A stretch of 64,000 bases of DNA from Wurfbainia villosa (Eukaryota > Streptophyta > Magnoliopsida > Zingiberales > Zingiberaceae). The stretch is from positions 26,369,913 to 26,433,912 of the forward strand of contig CM046007.1 of assembly GCA_025175895.1 (NCBI GenBank), in the 5' to 3' direction. The notes beneath the pieces are model-generated. The model made no database searches and had not been told where the DNA came from. It was given only the letters and a program-made list of their open reading frames with translations. The translations under genes were made by a program, and so were the position numbers. Below, piece by piece: positions 1 to 11,830 of the stretch (within the stretch, counting starts at the first letter, position 1; each line of letters opens with the position of its first letter).

Positions 1-431
1 CGCATAATTTGTTATATACCCAGTAATCGCCTTTATGGTCCACCCTGTTACGGGTGACGTTTGACGATACCAAAGTACATAACTCCTTATGTAGGGAACC
101 GTAGTAATTTCAGGTTTGAGGACTATTCATACCAATAGTCACATGAGAAAGTTTATGACACTCATATGACGATCCATGAAACTTTCTCATGGCGGGTCAG
201 TTCAGTATATATTCTCTAATATATACACATGTGTCAACTTGATATCATATATCCATGACTTGTGAGATCAAGTCATCAATTGACCTACATGCTAGTCATT
301 ATGTATTAATATTGCCCTTGCATATTAATACTTGACTAGGAACATTTAGGAAAGTGTTCTCTACAGCCTCTCAAAATCAATTCTGCCAATTGATGTGTTG
401 TAGATAAGAACCTACTTTTCTAGGGCATTAT
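1..431 (-). repeat. Element B 3' LTR, outer part (cut by window edge)
   Basis: This stretch matches the complete B 5' LTR from 25058 onward and solo LTR D from about 17591. It is the inner two-thirds to end portion of B's left LTR. The first ~1.3 kb of that LTR lies outside the window. The LTR is broken at 431/432 by element A and resumes at 9912. No gene is visible. Confidence 0.9.
427..431. repeat. Target-site duplication of element A, left copy (attat)
   Basis: The bases attat at 427-431 recur at 9907-9911 on the other side of A. The undisturbed LTR copy at about 18005-18030 has the site once, so the duplication is real. Confidence 0.95.
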
Positions 432-2589
432 TGTTAGTAATATATGAGAGATGTCCTAAGGCAATCGCCTTATGTATGAACCATTTATATGATAAATGAA
501 GATTCACTATTTGAGTATACATGTTTTATGTATTTGATTGGATCTTAAACTCATTTACTGAATGTCCACGATACGATTCACAGCATGAGAGAATTTGTGA
601 TTGGATCACAACTAGTGAGTATCTCTACATGTGTAATTGTGATGTATTTGAATTATCCCTAGTCGATGAATTGATGGATTTGGACACCATCAATTCTGTC
701 GAGACTAGCACGAGGTATACTCCTTGGTGTATCCAAGCAGCTGATTCTCCTTTGTTATGTCCGGAGTTAATCGTGGATGCTAGTTATGGTAACTAGTTCA
801 TTGGAGTGACCAGCCGTAAGACTTCATATGGTTCTCTGCATATATAGATATGTCAGTGAAGTTCTTACTGTGGCTTAAGTGCGATGTTCCTTTGACTTGC
901 GGTATTCAAGTCATCTTGATCATGGAGACTTATGCTTTGACATCTTAAGCAAACATCTCCAAGGAGATGTGGACCCGGGATGATTGGGTATAAGTCGAAG
1001 TGATTGAAGGTGTTTGAATAGCCTATAAAGGATTCACCACTCCTTGCGAGGAGATGTATACCCATGGCCTCTCGTCGGATTGTTACTAAAGTCTTTGGCC
1101 AAAGCATTATATGTTTAGAGTAAGGTACTCTTCGATACATGTGGAGTAACTAGAATTCGTAGGACGAGGAAATGATACTTGGGCTAGGTGTGACGTAGTC
1201 AGCCTAGTGGGGACTGACACTATAGACCATGTCCTGAACCAAGGGGGTATAATATGAGTGAAGGGAATGGGGCACGATTCATTCGAGCTACTGAAGGGTT
1301 TCAGAAATAGTTCTGGATCAACCGTTGATCTTTTCGGTTAATTGGGGATCATGATGTATTACTAGGTGCCACTCATGATCATTCTATAATTAATGGTTAA
1401 TTATAGACGGCCAACATAAAACGAGAACCTATTTGGTCACATGCACAACGAGCGTAATCCAAAGGATTTAAAACGAGCTTGAGAATGGGATTCTCAGACC
1501 GAGAGAAACTAGGTTTGGTTGGACCAAACATAAAGCGAGCATGAAATCGTTTCAGTCGCAATGGAAGCGTGGATGGGCCGAGTCTTATGAAGACGTAATG
1601 GATGAACCAAAATGGTTTGGTTCTAATCCAATGGAGGAGAATAAACCAAAGGGTTTGGTTTATTTTAAACGAATGAACCAAAAGTTGGTTCGGTTCGTTT
1701 TAACTTAAAATAAACCATCATGGTTTGGTTTATTTTAACTTATCTTAATGGAGCGGGTTAACGGGCCTAATGGTTATGATCCAATAACCATTAAGAGAAT
1801 TAGTTCTCTATAAAAGAGGGCTTAATAGATAATTAAGCCCTAATCAAAACCCTAGCTTGGCCGCCCAACCCCTCTTCCTCTTGTTGGCGTCAACTCCATT
1901 GCCGCCCAACCCTTGAGCCGCCGACCAGCTCTTTGTCGGCGGTGATCTTCCTAGGCCTCGGTGAAAAGGTGAGCACTTGGCTTCCTTGTTTTGGCCGGCA
2001 CCTACTCCTCCACCAAGCTGTCCAGTTTTCTGGACAGCTTCTTCTCCTCACGTCGGAGCGTCGTTTGGACGATGGTTAGAGCTCCGACAGCGGATAACTT
2101 ACCGGGGATTCGATCTCCGGTAATCCTCTGAGGTGGAGGACGAAGGATTCGTCATTTGGTTGACGAATACCTCTCCGGAGAAGCGAGTTTTGAGAACTCG
2201 TATTAGGATCCGAATTTGGATTCGAATCATGATCATCTCTCGATCACGTCGTCTTCAACACGAGGCTAGTAACCCGTACGAAGACGAAGCTCGTGGCTTA
2301 GCGAAGTCATCCCGAGGAACTCGGCGTGGATACGGATAGAGACGATTCTAGCAAGGATCGTTCCGGTTGATGCCGTTCCCGCTACACGTCATACGAAAGG
2401 TATAACGTAGATAAATTTCCTTTTATTGCAAATTTAAATTTACGGTTATGTCTACACTTGTTGTAATATGCATGCGTGTGTTGTGCGTGTTGTAATAAAT
2501 GTAGATTTATTATTTTTATTGCTTCCGCTGTGTTCATGTTTACAAAACGTGATTGAACACACACACGTCGCGGTGCCGGAAACCCAACA
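432..2589 (+). repeat. Element A 5' LTR
   Basis: It starts tgttagta and ends cccaaca, and is directly followed by the PBS. It aligns with 7713-9906 with scattered substitutions and small indels, the largest near 755 and 1885-1940. Short open frames at 521-796, 865-1140 and 1397-1681 recur in both LTRs and I do not regard them as genes. Confidence 0.95.
1809..1816 (+). promoter_or_regulatory. Probable TATA box in A 5' LTR
   Basis: TATAAAAG lies about 0.8 kb before the LTR end and is conserved in the 3' LTR (9101) and in related element M (reverse complement near 60296-60303). It is the best candidate core promoter for the element's transcript. Confidence 0.65.
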
Positions 2590-2590
2590 G

Positions 2591-2602
2591 TGGTATCAGA
2601 GC
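2591..2602 (+). other. Element A primer-binding site (initiator tRNA-Met)
   Basis: TGGTATCAGAGC begins one base after the LTR end. This is the usual plant copia complement to the 3' end of initiator tRNA-Met, which primes minus-strand DNA synthesis. Confidence 0.95.
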
Positions 2603-3877
2603 CCAGGTTGTGTTTCGACATAATCGTAAAATGGTTTTGCGATAGTCATAATGTATTTCTAGAAATTTTCTAATTTTGGAAATTTAGAAGTATTTATGGA
2701 AATTTTTCAATTTTGGAAAGTCTAGAAGTATTTATGGAAATCTTCCACTTTTGGAAAGTTGGTAGTATTTATAAAAATTTATATTTTCCATAAATAAAAT
2801 ATTTTATTAGATTCTGGAAATTTGTTTCCTAATTTAATCATGATTTGATTTTGAAAATCAAATCTTAAAATATTTTATTTCCATAAGTAGTTTTAATGAT
2901 TTAGGAAATTAGTTTCCTAAATAGATTTTCCTTAATCAAATAATTCCATGAATAAAATATGTGATTAGATTTGGAAATTTGTTTCCTAATTTAATTATGA
3001 TTTGATTTGGAGAATCAAATCTTAAACATATTTTATTTCCATAAATAGTTATGACATATAAGGAAATATATACATGACATAATTGTATGTCATGTAATTG
3101 CATTAGATGCATAACATTATGCCATGGGTGTCGTGACATATAGATGTGTGCCATGTATGTCATGCCATGTAGATAATAGTTATTTGCATGCAAAGAGGAT
3201 GAGACATAAAAACCCTTAAACAATATTAAAGCCTACACCTTCCATTAATATGGTTAGAACCAGAGTTCCGTTTCTTGTTTGGGTTGTTGGACTCTCTCTA
3301 AGCCCGGCTCGAACCCGAACATGTTCAAACCATGAAATAGTTTAATACTAATATGGTAAGAGTCAGAGGTCAATCGTTAGCTTTGGTTGTTGGACTCTCT
3401 CCAAGCTGGGCTAATTGGTTGAATGTGCTCTAACCATATTAAAACTATTTCCCGATTAATGGGTTGGCTTTAACCTGGAGCATCGGCTTATTGGACTCTC
3501 TCCAAGGTCGATGTAAAGGGAGGTGAAGTTGGGTGCTATGCATATGATGCATACTTGTTAATGTGTTAACAACCCGATGTATGTGTGAACATTCAATTAG
3601 TTGATAGCACATTGTGATAGTTGCATATACGTGATATGCAATCGGTATAGTTGATACCTACCGTCGTAGTTATGAATGGCTTGTTGGACTCTCTCCAAGG
3701 TTGTTCATAACTATGATGGATATCAGCCCATTCGGAGATGGACCTACGATCTCCCGAAGTGATTTTGAGGTTTTTGAAATTCGAAAAATGAATGGGATTT
3801 ATAAATGTATATTGATGCATTTTAAAATCATTTTCTCATATATGCTCGTTTTGTATTTCTAGGTCAATAAATTGATC
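2603..3877 (+). other. Element A untranslated leader with internal repeats
   Basis: This is AT-rich leader between PBS and gag. At 2655-2790 there are about three degenerate units of roughly 45 bp built on tatttatggaaattt. Around 2810-2890 and 2960-3050 a longer segment (catgatttgattt...ttatttccataa) is repeated. Four copies of a short hairpin-forming motif follow at 3287-3699. No reading frame is convincing here. Confidence 0.75.
3287..3699 (+). repeat. Four copies of a TTGGA-CTCTC-TCCAA hairpin motif in the leader
   Basis: The 16-mer TTGGACTCTCTCCAAG occurs at 3390-3405, 3491-3506 and 3684-3699, with one mismatch at 3287-3302. TTGGA and TCCAA are perfect inverted arms around a CTCTC loop. 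Spacings are 103, 101 and 193 bp. Part of the flanking sequence is also shared, which suggests a decayed tandem array of about 100-bp units. Confidence 0.8.
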
Positions 3878-5242
3878 ATGACGTCTTTGAATTTGCGCAC
3901 TATTTTGGATTCGAACAAACTGACTGGGCCTAACTTCCTGGACTGGCTTAGAAACCTGAGAATTGTTCTCAAGGCGGAAAAGCTTGCATATGTCCTTGAA
4001 GAGCCTCTTCATGACCGTCCTAATGACGATGCAACTCCAGACCAAATGTTGGCATATCAGAAGCATGTGGTAGATTCTGAGCTGGCGAGTTGCATCATGC
4101 TAGCGGCGATGGTACCCGAGCTGCAAAAGCAGCATGAGCATATGGATGCTAATACTATGGTCTTCCATCTTCATGAGTTGTTCGATGAGCAAGCGAGATC
4201 CGAAAGGTTCGAGGTCTCTAGGCTCCTCTTCACCACGAAGATGCAAGAAGGTTCGTCTGTAGTGCAGTTTGTGCTAAAGATGAACGGGTACATCGAGCGG
4301 CTAGCTACCCTCAGTTTTGTGATGGATCATGAGTTAAGTATTGACTTAATTCTGCATTGTTTGCCCAAGAGTTTCTCGCAATTTGTGATGAACTATCGGA
4401 TGAACAAATTGGAATCCACCATTCCCGAGCTCCTCAATATGATGAAGACTGTGGAGCCTTCTATGAAGCATGAGGAGAAGGCGGTTCTTTTAGTTGATTC
4501 CTCAAAGAAAGGTTCTAAGAGGAAGGCAAAAGAACAGAAGAAAGGAAAGAACAAAAAGGCAAAGAAGGCGGAACCAGCGCAAAAGGGCACTTGCCATCAC
4601 TGTGGCAAGGAAGGTCACTGGCGAAGAAACTGCAAGATTTATCTTGAGTCCATGAAGAAGAAGAAGGCATCTGATGCCCCATCCTCTTCAGGTATCTTCG
4701 TTATTGATTGTCATTCTATTTCCTTAGACACTTGGGTATTGGATACTGGGTGTGGCTCACATATATGTAATGACATACAGGGGCTAAGGAATAGAAGAAG
4801 ACTTGTCAAAGGGGAGTCAAATTTGCGAGTTGGCAATGGAGCAAAGGTTGCTGCAGTCGCCATCGAAACTTATTTGCTGAAGCTCCCTAGTGGACTAGTC
4901 TTGGAACTGGACAATTGCTATTATGTTCCTTCTCTAATAAAGAACATTGTTTCTATTTCCTGCTTAAATAGAAATGGTTTCCATTTGACGTTTAGTAACA
5001 ATTGTTGTTATATAACTTTAAATGGCGTACTTTATGGAACTGGAACCTTGAGTAATGGCATTTATACGTTGGACGTATCCAGTGACATTTTCAATATCGA
5101 AGCGAGCAACAAGCGTGCTCGAAAGGATAATCAATTAGACTCTTATATGTGTCGTCTTGGTCATGTAAGCAAGAAACGCATGTCCGAATTACACCGATGT
5201 GGAATTCTGGAATCGTTTGAATTGGATTCATACGATACATGA
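3878..5242 (+). pseudogene. gag-pol: Element A gag, protease and N-terminal integrase
   Basis: The ATG at 3878 opens a frame of about 450 codons. The first ~200 residues are the capsid-like Gag region (FLDWLRNLRIVLK near the start), then a lysine-rich stretch and a CCHC zinc knuckle (CHHCGKEGHWRRNC, 4592-4633) for RNA binding. The aspartic protease active site DTG is intact at 4742-4750. The integrase zinc-binding region follows (CRLGH near 5150; the first His of the usual H-x-R-L-G-H is not visible). A TGA at 5240-5242 stops the frame just before the conserved ESCLKGKM segment, which continues downstream in the same frame, so this is one in-frame nonsense lesion. This is the best preserved part of A. 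Confidence 0.92.
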
Positions 5243-5713
5243 GAATCATGCTTAAAAGGCAAGATGACTAAGTTACCTTTTACTGGAAAAGGTGAACGAG
5301 TGGGAGAGTTACTAGGACTAATACATACTGATGTATGTGGACCTATGTCAACTCAAGCATTAGGAGGCTATAGCTACTTCATTACCTTCACCGTTGATCA
5401 CTCACGGTTTGGGTATGTGTTCTTGATGAAACACAAGTCTGAAGCCTTTGAAAGGTTCAAAGAGTTCAGAAATGAAGTAGAGAAACAACATGACAAGAGT
5501 ATTAAAATACTTCGATCGGATCGAGGTGGTGAATACTTGAGTCAGGAGTTTCTTGATTACCTAAGAGACAATGGTATATTGTCTCAATGGACTCCGCCAT
5601 ATACACCACAGCATAATGGTGTATCTGAGAGGCGTAACCGGACCTTGTTGGACATGGTCAGGTCAATGATGAATCATGCGACTCTTCCCAAGTCCTTTTG
5701 GGGTTATGCATGA
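5243..5713 (+). pseudogene. Element A integrase catalytic core
   Basis: This continues the gag-pol frame after the TGA at 5240. Seen: ESCLKGKM, HTDVCGPM with the first catalytic Asp near 5318, RSDRGGEYLS with the second near 5520, and NGVSERRNRT containing the Glu of the D,D,E triad near 5625. The frame ends at a TGA (5711-5713) after FWGYA, where bases are missing relative to H2 and F. The core residues are present, but no full-length integrase can be made. Confidence 0.9.
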
Positions 5714-7698
5714 CATTTGTTTACTTGTTAAGCAATGCCTACCAAGGTAGTCTCAACTACTCCATATGAGATATGGAATGGTAAGAAACCTCATGTATCT
5801 TACTTGAAGATATGGGGTTGTCCTGCTTATGTGAAGCGGACTGTATCAGACAAATTGAATGCTAAGTCTGATAAATGTCTATTTGTTGGATAACCTAAGG
5901 AAACAAGGGGTTACCAATTCTATCATCCTGTGGAACAAAAGGTGTTTGTTTCAAGGCATCTTTGTGTTTCTAGAGAAAGAGTTTCTCTTGCAAGAAAGCG
6001 AGAGTGTCGTCGAGCTTGAGGAGGCTCGAGAGACTCAAATAGACATTAATGAGATACGGTGAAGCACAACAGACAACTCATAGTGATGAGCAATCTTTGG
6101 ACCTATTGTAACACCACATCTTCGTAGATTTGGTAGAACACGATATTCACGAGAGATATGGATTTCGTAAGTGAATCGAGCACGTGTTACTCATTGATGA
6201 TGAGAGCCTACGTTATGAAGAAGTCTTGACAAGTTGAGAAAGGGATAAGTGGCTTGGTGCCATGAAGTGGAAATGGATTCCATGTATGAAAACCAAGTTT
6301 GGAACTTGGTTGACCCACTGAAGGATAAAGCCTATAGGGTGCAAGTGGGTTTTCAAGAAGAAAACCGACATGGATGGTAATGTGATTACCTATAAGGCTA
6401 GATTGGTGGCGAAGGATATCGTCAAAAACAAGGTGTTGATTATGGCCGAAACCTATTTTTGTAGCTATGCTTAAATCCATTCGGATGCTCCTGGCCATAG
6501 CGGCTCATTATGATTATGAGATATGGCGGATGGATGTGAAAACAGCGGCTTTCCTTAATGGAAACACCTTTCGAGGGCGTGTATATGATACACTGAGGTT
6601 TCACAACGGTTGATAAAACCAAGGTATGCAAATTGCGACGGTCCATTTATGGATTGAAGCAAGCATCCAGGAGCTGGAATATCCGTTTTGATGAGACAAT
6701 CAAAAAGTTTGATTTCTCACAAAATCCAGATGAACCTTGTGTGTACAAGAAGGTTAGTGGGAGTGCAGTCGTATTCCTAGTATTGTATGTTGATGACATA
6801 TAACTTATAGGAAACGATGTTTCAATCTTCTGATCGATTAAGGTTTGGTTATCCAAGACATTCTCCATGAAAGACCTGGGAGAAGCAACCTACATCCTCG
6901 GGATTAAGATTTATAGAGATAGATCGAAACGGTTGCTTGGTCTTTCGCAGTCTACATATATAGACCGAGTGCTAAAGAGGTTTAGCATGTCGGAATCCAA
7001 GAAAGGTTTCCTACCCATCAGGCATGGGGTACACCTTTCGAAGTCTATGTGTCCGCGCACAGAAGACGAGAGGATTTGCATGAGTAAGATTCCCTATGCA
7101 TCCGCAATAGGATCTATCATGTATGCTATGTTATGTACGAGGCTCGATGTATCGTATGCTCTGAGTGTCACGAGCAGATACCAGTCCGATCTAGGAATGG
7201 ATCATTGGGCGGCTGTTAAGACGATCCTTAAGTACTTGAGAAGAACTAAGGATGTGTTCCTAATATATGGAGAAGGGTACATGGTGATACGTGGGTATAC
7301 GGATGCCAGCTCCAGACAGATAAGGATGATTCCATGTCTTTGTCTGGGTATGTATTCACCTGGAATGGAGGGGCAATAAGTTGGAAAGGTTTCAAGCTTG
7401 ACACTATAGCGGTTTCTGCCACTAAGGCAGAATACGTTGCAGCTTTGGAAGCAGCAAAGGAAGCGGTTTGGATCAAGTAGTTCATCTATGAACTTGATGT
7501 GGTCTCATCAATGATCCAAATATGTGCTTCGCCGCTATCATCTTATCAGAGAGATCATCAGTAGGAACGAAATACAAATCGAGAAAATTCCCACTGAAAG
7601 GAACTTAGCGGATCCTTTGACTAAGGCATTAACTCAAAATAAGTTTGAGGGTCATGTTAGAGCTTATGGTATTGGATATCGTATCAATTGGCATTAGG
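5714..7698 (+). pseudogene. Element A integrase C-terminus, reverse transcriptase and RNase H remnants
   Basis: Homology to the copia pol continues through several frames. The RT has an extra base in the DYDET segment (6438-6453). The YVDD catalytic motif is at 6786-6797 and is followed one codon later by a TAA (6801-6803). The stretch 6867-7379 is open and carries LGIKIYRDRSKRLLGLSQS. A one-base loss near 7308-7315 shifts frame at the start of RNase H. A deletion at about 7510-7530 removes the YCDNNGA segment with the third RNase H catalytic Asp. The C-terminal LADPLTKAL segment and the final ...NWH stop (7696-7698) remain. Non-functional. Confidence 0.9.
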
Positions 7699-7700
7699 CC

Positions 7701-7712
7701 AAGTGGGAGTAT
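7701..7712 (+). other. Element A polypurine tract
   Basis: CAAGTGGGAGTA directly precedes the 3' LTR, in the position of the plus-strand primer. The related element M has the same tract (minus strand, 61687-61700). Confidence 0.85.
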
Positions 7713-9906
7713 GTTAGTAATATATGAGAGATGTCCTAAGGCAATCGCCTTATGTATGAACCATTTATATGATAAATGAAGATTCACTATTTGAGTATAC
7801 ATGTTTTATGTATTTGATTGGATCTTAAACTCATTTACTGAATGTCCACGATACGATTCACAGCATGAGAGAATTTGTGAATGGATCACAACTAGTGAGT
7901 ATCTCTACATGTATAATTGTGATGTATCGGAATTATCCCTAGTCGATGAATTGATGGATTTGGACACCATCAATTCTGTCGAGACTAGCACGAGGTATAC
8001 TCCTTGGTGTATCCAAGCAGCTGATTCTCACTGGCTGGAGACATAGTGATGTCCGGAGTTAATCGTGGATGCTAGTTATGGTAACTAGTTCATTGGAGTG
8101 ACCAGCAGTAAGACTTCATATGGTTCTCTGCATATATAGATATGTCAATGAAGTTCTTACTGTGGCTTAAGTGCGATGTTCCTTTGACTTGCGGTATTCA
8201 AGTCATCTTGATCATGGAGACTTATGCTTTGACATCTTAAGCAAACATCTCCAAGGATATGTGGACCCGGGATGATTGGGTATAAGTCGAAGTGATCGAA
8301 GGTGTTTGAATAGCCTATAAAGGATTCACCACTCCTTGCGAGGAGATGTATACCCATGGCCTCTCGTCGGATTGTTACTAAAGTCTTTGGCCAAAGCATT
8401 ATATGTTTAGAGTAAGGTACTCTTCGATACATGTGGAGTAACTAAAATTCGTAGGACGAGGAAATGATACTTGGGCTAGGTGTGACATAGTCAGCCTAGT
8501 GGGGACTGACACTATAGACCATGTCCTGAACCAAGGGGGTATAAGATGAGTGAAGGGAATGGGGCACGATTCATTCGAGCTGCTGAAGGGTTTCAGAAAT
8601 AGTTCTGGATCAACCGTTGATCTTTTCGGTTAATTGGGGATCATGATGTACTACTAGGTGCCACTCATGATCGTTCTATAATTAATGGTTAATTATAGAC
8701 GGCCAACATAAACCGAGAACCTATTTGGTCACACGCACAACGAGCGTAATCCAAAGGATTTAAAACGAGCTTGAGAATGGGATTCTCAGACCGAGAGAAA
8801 CTAGGTTTGGTTGGACCAAACATAAAGCGAGCATGAAATCGTTTCAGTCGCAATGGAAGCGTGGATGGGCCGAGTCTTATGAAGACGTAATGGATGAACC
8901 AAAATGGTTTGGTTCTAATCCAATGGAGGAGAATAAACCAAAGGGTTTGGTTTATTTTAAACGAATGAACCAAAAGTTGGTTCGGTTCATTTTAACTTAA
9001 AATAAACCATCATGGTTTGGTTTATTTTAACTTATCTTAATGGAGCGGGTTAACGGGCCTAATGGTTATGATCCAATAACCATTAAGAGAATTAGTTCTC
9101 TATAAAAGAGGGCTTAATGGATAATTAAGCCCTAATCAAAACCCTAGCTTGGCCGCCCAACCCCTCTTCCTCTTGTTGGCATCAACAACCCTTGAGCCAG
9201 CGACCCGGCTCTTTGCCGGCGTCCAAGCTTCAGCCGGTGATCCTCCGGCGACCCTCCAGTGATCTTCCTAGGCCTCGGTGAAAAGGTGAGCACTTGGCTT
9301 CCTTGTTTTGGCCGGCGCCTACTCCTCCACCAAGCTGTCCAATTTTCTGGACAGCTTCTTCTCCTCACGTCGGAGCGTCGTTTGGACGACGGTTAGAGCT
9401 CCGACAGCGGATAAGTTACCGGGGATTCGATCTCCGGTAATCCTCTGAGGTGGAGGACGAAGGATTCATCAATTGGTTGACGAATACCTCTTCGGAGAAG
9501 CGAGTTTTGAGAACTCGTATTAGGATCCGAATTTGGATTCGAATCGTGATCATCTCTCGATCACGTCGTCTTCAACACGAGGCTAGTAACCCGTACGAAG
9601 ACGAAGCTCGTGGCTTAGCGAAGTCATCCCGAGGAACTCGGCGTGGATACGGATTGAGACGATTCTAGCGAGGATCGTTCCGGTTGATGCCGTTCCCGCT
9701 ACACGTCATACGAAAGGTATAACGTAGATAAATTTTCTTTTATTGCAAATTTAAATTTACGGTTATGTCTACACTTGTTGTAATATGCATGCGTGTGTTG
9801 TGTGTGTTGTAATAAATGTAGATTTATTATTTTTATTGCTTCCGCTGTGTTCATGTTTACAAAACGTGATCGAACACACACACGCCGCGGTGCCGGAAAC
9901 CCAACA
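7713..9906 (+). repeat. Element A 3' LTR
   Basis: It runs tgttagta...cccaaca and matches 432-2589. It differs by substitutions, a changed patch near 8030-8050 and an extra segment near 9205-9260. It is followed by attat at 9907-9911. A TATA box is at 9101-9108. Confidence 0.95.
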
Positions 9907-10037
9907 ATTATTATATTTAATTTAGCTGGCACAAGCAAGATGTAAATATAATAACCAATCCTTTGCCTTTATAGAATATGATACAAAATGTTCCCTATTC
10001 AACTATCACATGATTGGTTCTAGGGCTATAACTAACA
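9907..10037 (-). repeat. Element B 3' LTR, end after the A insertion
   Basis: This resumes B's LTR (attatatatttaa...taactaaca) and matches the end of the B 5' LTR at 25484-25614. In B's own orientation it is the first ~130 bp of the LTR. The first five bases are A's right TSD. Confidence 0.93.
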
Positions 10038-10050
10038 ATCTCCCACTACC
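10038..10050 (-). other. Element B polypurine tract
   Basis: On the minus strand this reads GGTAGTGGGAGAT, immediately before the 3' LTR. It has the same form as in H (33064-33076), H2 (38612-38624) and F (51653-51668). Confidence 0.85.
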
Positions 10051-10051
10051 A

Positions 10052-10380
10052 CTAGTACCAATCACTATAATATCTGATACCTAGTGACCTAGTGTGACCA
10101 TCATGCTTCCTCTGTGCCAAAGCCTTGGTCAATGGATCTGCGATGTTAGCTTCTGTCAGTACTCTGCATACCCTCACATCTCCTCTATCGATGATCTCTC
10201 GAATGAGATGGAAGCACCGCAGTATGTGTTTGGTCCGCTGATGTGATCGAGGTTCCTTAGCCTGTGCAATAGCCCCATTGTTGTCACAATAGAGGTCTAT
10301 TGGATCTGCAATGCTAGGAACTACCCCAAGTTCACTAATGAACTTGCGGAGCCAAACAGCCTCCTTTGCTGCGTCAGACG
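10052..10380 (-). pseudogene. Element B RNase H, C-terminal part
   Basis: Reading on the minus strand from 10380: AAKEAVWLRKF, then LYCDNNGAIAQAKEPR with the third catalytic Asp, HLIREIIDRGDV, IADPLTKALAQRKHDGH, ending ...YSDWY at the stop 10052-10054. It is the direct continuation of 18898-19225. Element C separates the two pieces at codons for ...EYIDAS/DAAKEA. This piece has no internal stop. Confidence 0.92.
10376..10380. repeat. Target-site duplication of element C (agacg)
   Basis: agacg at 10376-10380 recurs at 18893-18897. Removing C and one copy rejoins B's RNase H frame. Confidence 0.93.
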
Positions 10381-10888
10381 TGTTAGGAATATTGGAATGG
10401 CTAGAGGGGGTGAATAGCGTCAATGGAATTCTTTCGCGTTCGTGTCTACAATTTCGTTAGCGCAGCGGAATATAGATATAATACAATAACGAAATGGACA
10501 AGCACACACAAAGACACGAAGATTTAACGTGGTTCGGAACCGCACGGTTCCTACTCCACGGATCGGGTTCGTACGAACCCTAGCGGTGCCAATCACACAC
10601 CACTATGAAATAACTCCTTCTCGGAACAATCCGGAGGCGGAGAAAACTCGTACAATTAATCTTACAACAATAAGATACTAATACAAGCAATATACAATAA
10701 TACAATGCAAAACTAGTAAAGAAAACAACTTTACAAATGCCTTTGGATTGCTTGCTTGTTCATCGCTTGAATCGTGGTTGAAGACCCTGATTTGCAACAG
10801 TAAATCGCCTCAAGACGTCCAAGAAATCGATTAGTTTTTCCTCCATCACGAGCTCCATATATAGCTTCAACCTGTGCTGGAAAAAGTC

Positions 10889-11093
10889 GATCAGTCAACT
10901 GATCGGGACCATCAGTCGACTGATGCCACTGTTGTCGTGAGACAACGGCTAGATCCACGCTGGATAAGTCCAACGGAACCTTCATCAGTCGACTGATCAT
11001 GACAATCAGTCGACTGATGGAGTCCTCACTTGACCAGTCGAGTCTCGACTCCATTCTGTGGCCGATTTCTCGAGCACCAGTCGACTGATTACA
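10889..11093 (-). promoter_or_regulatory. Palindrome array (ATCAGTCGACTGAT) upstream of the C LTR promoter
   Basis: Several copies of the palindrome ATCAGTCGACTGAT or close variants occur within 200 bp, just upstream (in minus orientation) of the TATA-like sequence near 10855-10863. The C 5' LTR (16046-16265), G, L, P and Q have comparable arrays in the same place relative to TATA. Sireviruses are known for symmetric repeated LTR boxes upstream of the promoter; a regulatory role is inferred. Confidence 0.65.
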
Positions 11094-11539
11094 CGATCGG
11101 GCCGATCGTAGAGCCATCGATCATCGCGACAACTGGGCAATGATCGCTAGGCCATAACCCAGCAAAACCCTAGTTGACGGTCCAATGCCACATGGCACCG
11201 GGCCGACCGCACACCTCAAACATGAGATTTTAACCCAAGTATGGTTCCCCCATACTTGCTACACCACCCTTAGCCTAGACCTAAGCCTTCTAGCCACCTC
11301 CATCAGCCTCACGCCTCTCAGATCCCTCCAAATCATCCATGACTTGTTCATCCACCGTGCTAGCCTTCAGGTGCTTCCATCGGCTATGTCATGCTAATGG
11401 TGTCTACACCGCCAAGGCACTTTGGACTTACGCCGCCAAGACTCCGCTTGGACTTTACGCCGCCAACCATTGGACTTATGCTGCCAAGACTCCCGCTTGG
11501 ACTTTACGCCGCCAATATCAAACCCTTGGACTTCTCAAA

Positions 11540-11830
11540 TGCCAAGACTCAAGCTTGGACTTTCCCTTGCCAACCCATGTTGGACTTTCCATGCCAAGAC
11601 CATGCTTGGACTTTCCTTGCCAACCCATGTTGGACTTTTCATGCCAAGACCATGCTTGGACTTTCCTTGCCAACCCATGTTGGACTTTTCATTTCAAGAC
11701 CATGCTTGGACTTTCCTTGCCAACCCATGTTGGACTTTACATTGGCAAGACCCATGCTTGGACTTTTCCCAATGCCAAGTGTCCCACTTGGACTTTCCAT
11801 GCCAAGTACTCAAGACTTGGACTTTACCAA
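11540..11830. repeat. ~51-bp tandem repeats in C LTR
   Basis: Units built on ccatgccaagaccatgcttgg plus ctttccttgccaacccatg repeat head to tail. The left LTR has one more full unit than the right LTR (18560-18760), which explains most of the LTR length difference. The unit is a multiple of three and stop-free, which produces long spurious open frames. Confidence 0.85.

Larger units (their letters stand above)
432..9906 (+). mobile_element. Element A: Angela/BARE-1-like copia retrotransposon, full length but inactive
   Basis: A complete 9.5-kb insertion: LTR (432-2589), PBS, long leader, gag-protease-integrase-RT-RNase H remnants, PPT, LTR (7713-9906) and a 5-bp TSD. It sits inside the 3' LTR of B and is therefore younger than B. 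The gag N-terminus resembles the BARE-1/Angela type (motif NFLDWLRNLRIVLK). The pol region is broken by stops, frameshifts and a deletion in RNase H. It could move only with proteins supplied by another copy. Confidence 0.95.

Noticed and set aside
521..1681. Small frames of 70-95 codons repeated at 521-1681, 7801-8973 and 60970-61311
   Set aside because: All are within the LTRs of A and M. They recur because the LTRs recur, and frames are interrupted between copies.
2591..2602. Sequence matching a tRNA 3' end, as a possible tRNA gene
   Set aside because: Only the 12-base primer-binding complement is present. No cloverleaf can be formed around any of the PBS sites.
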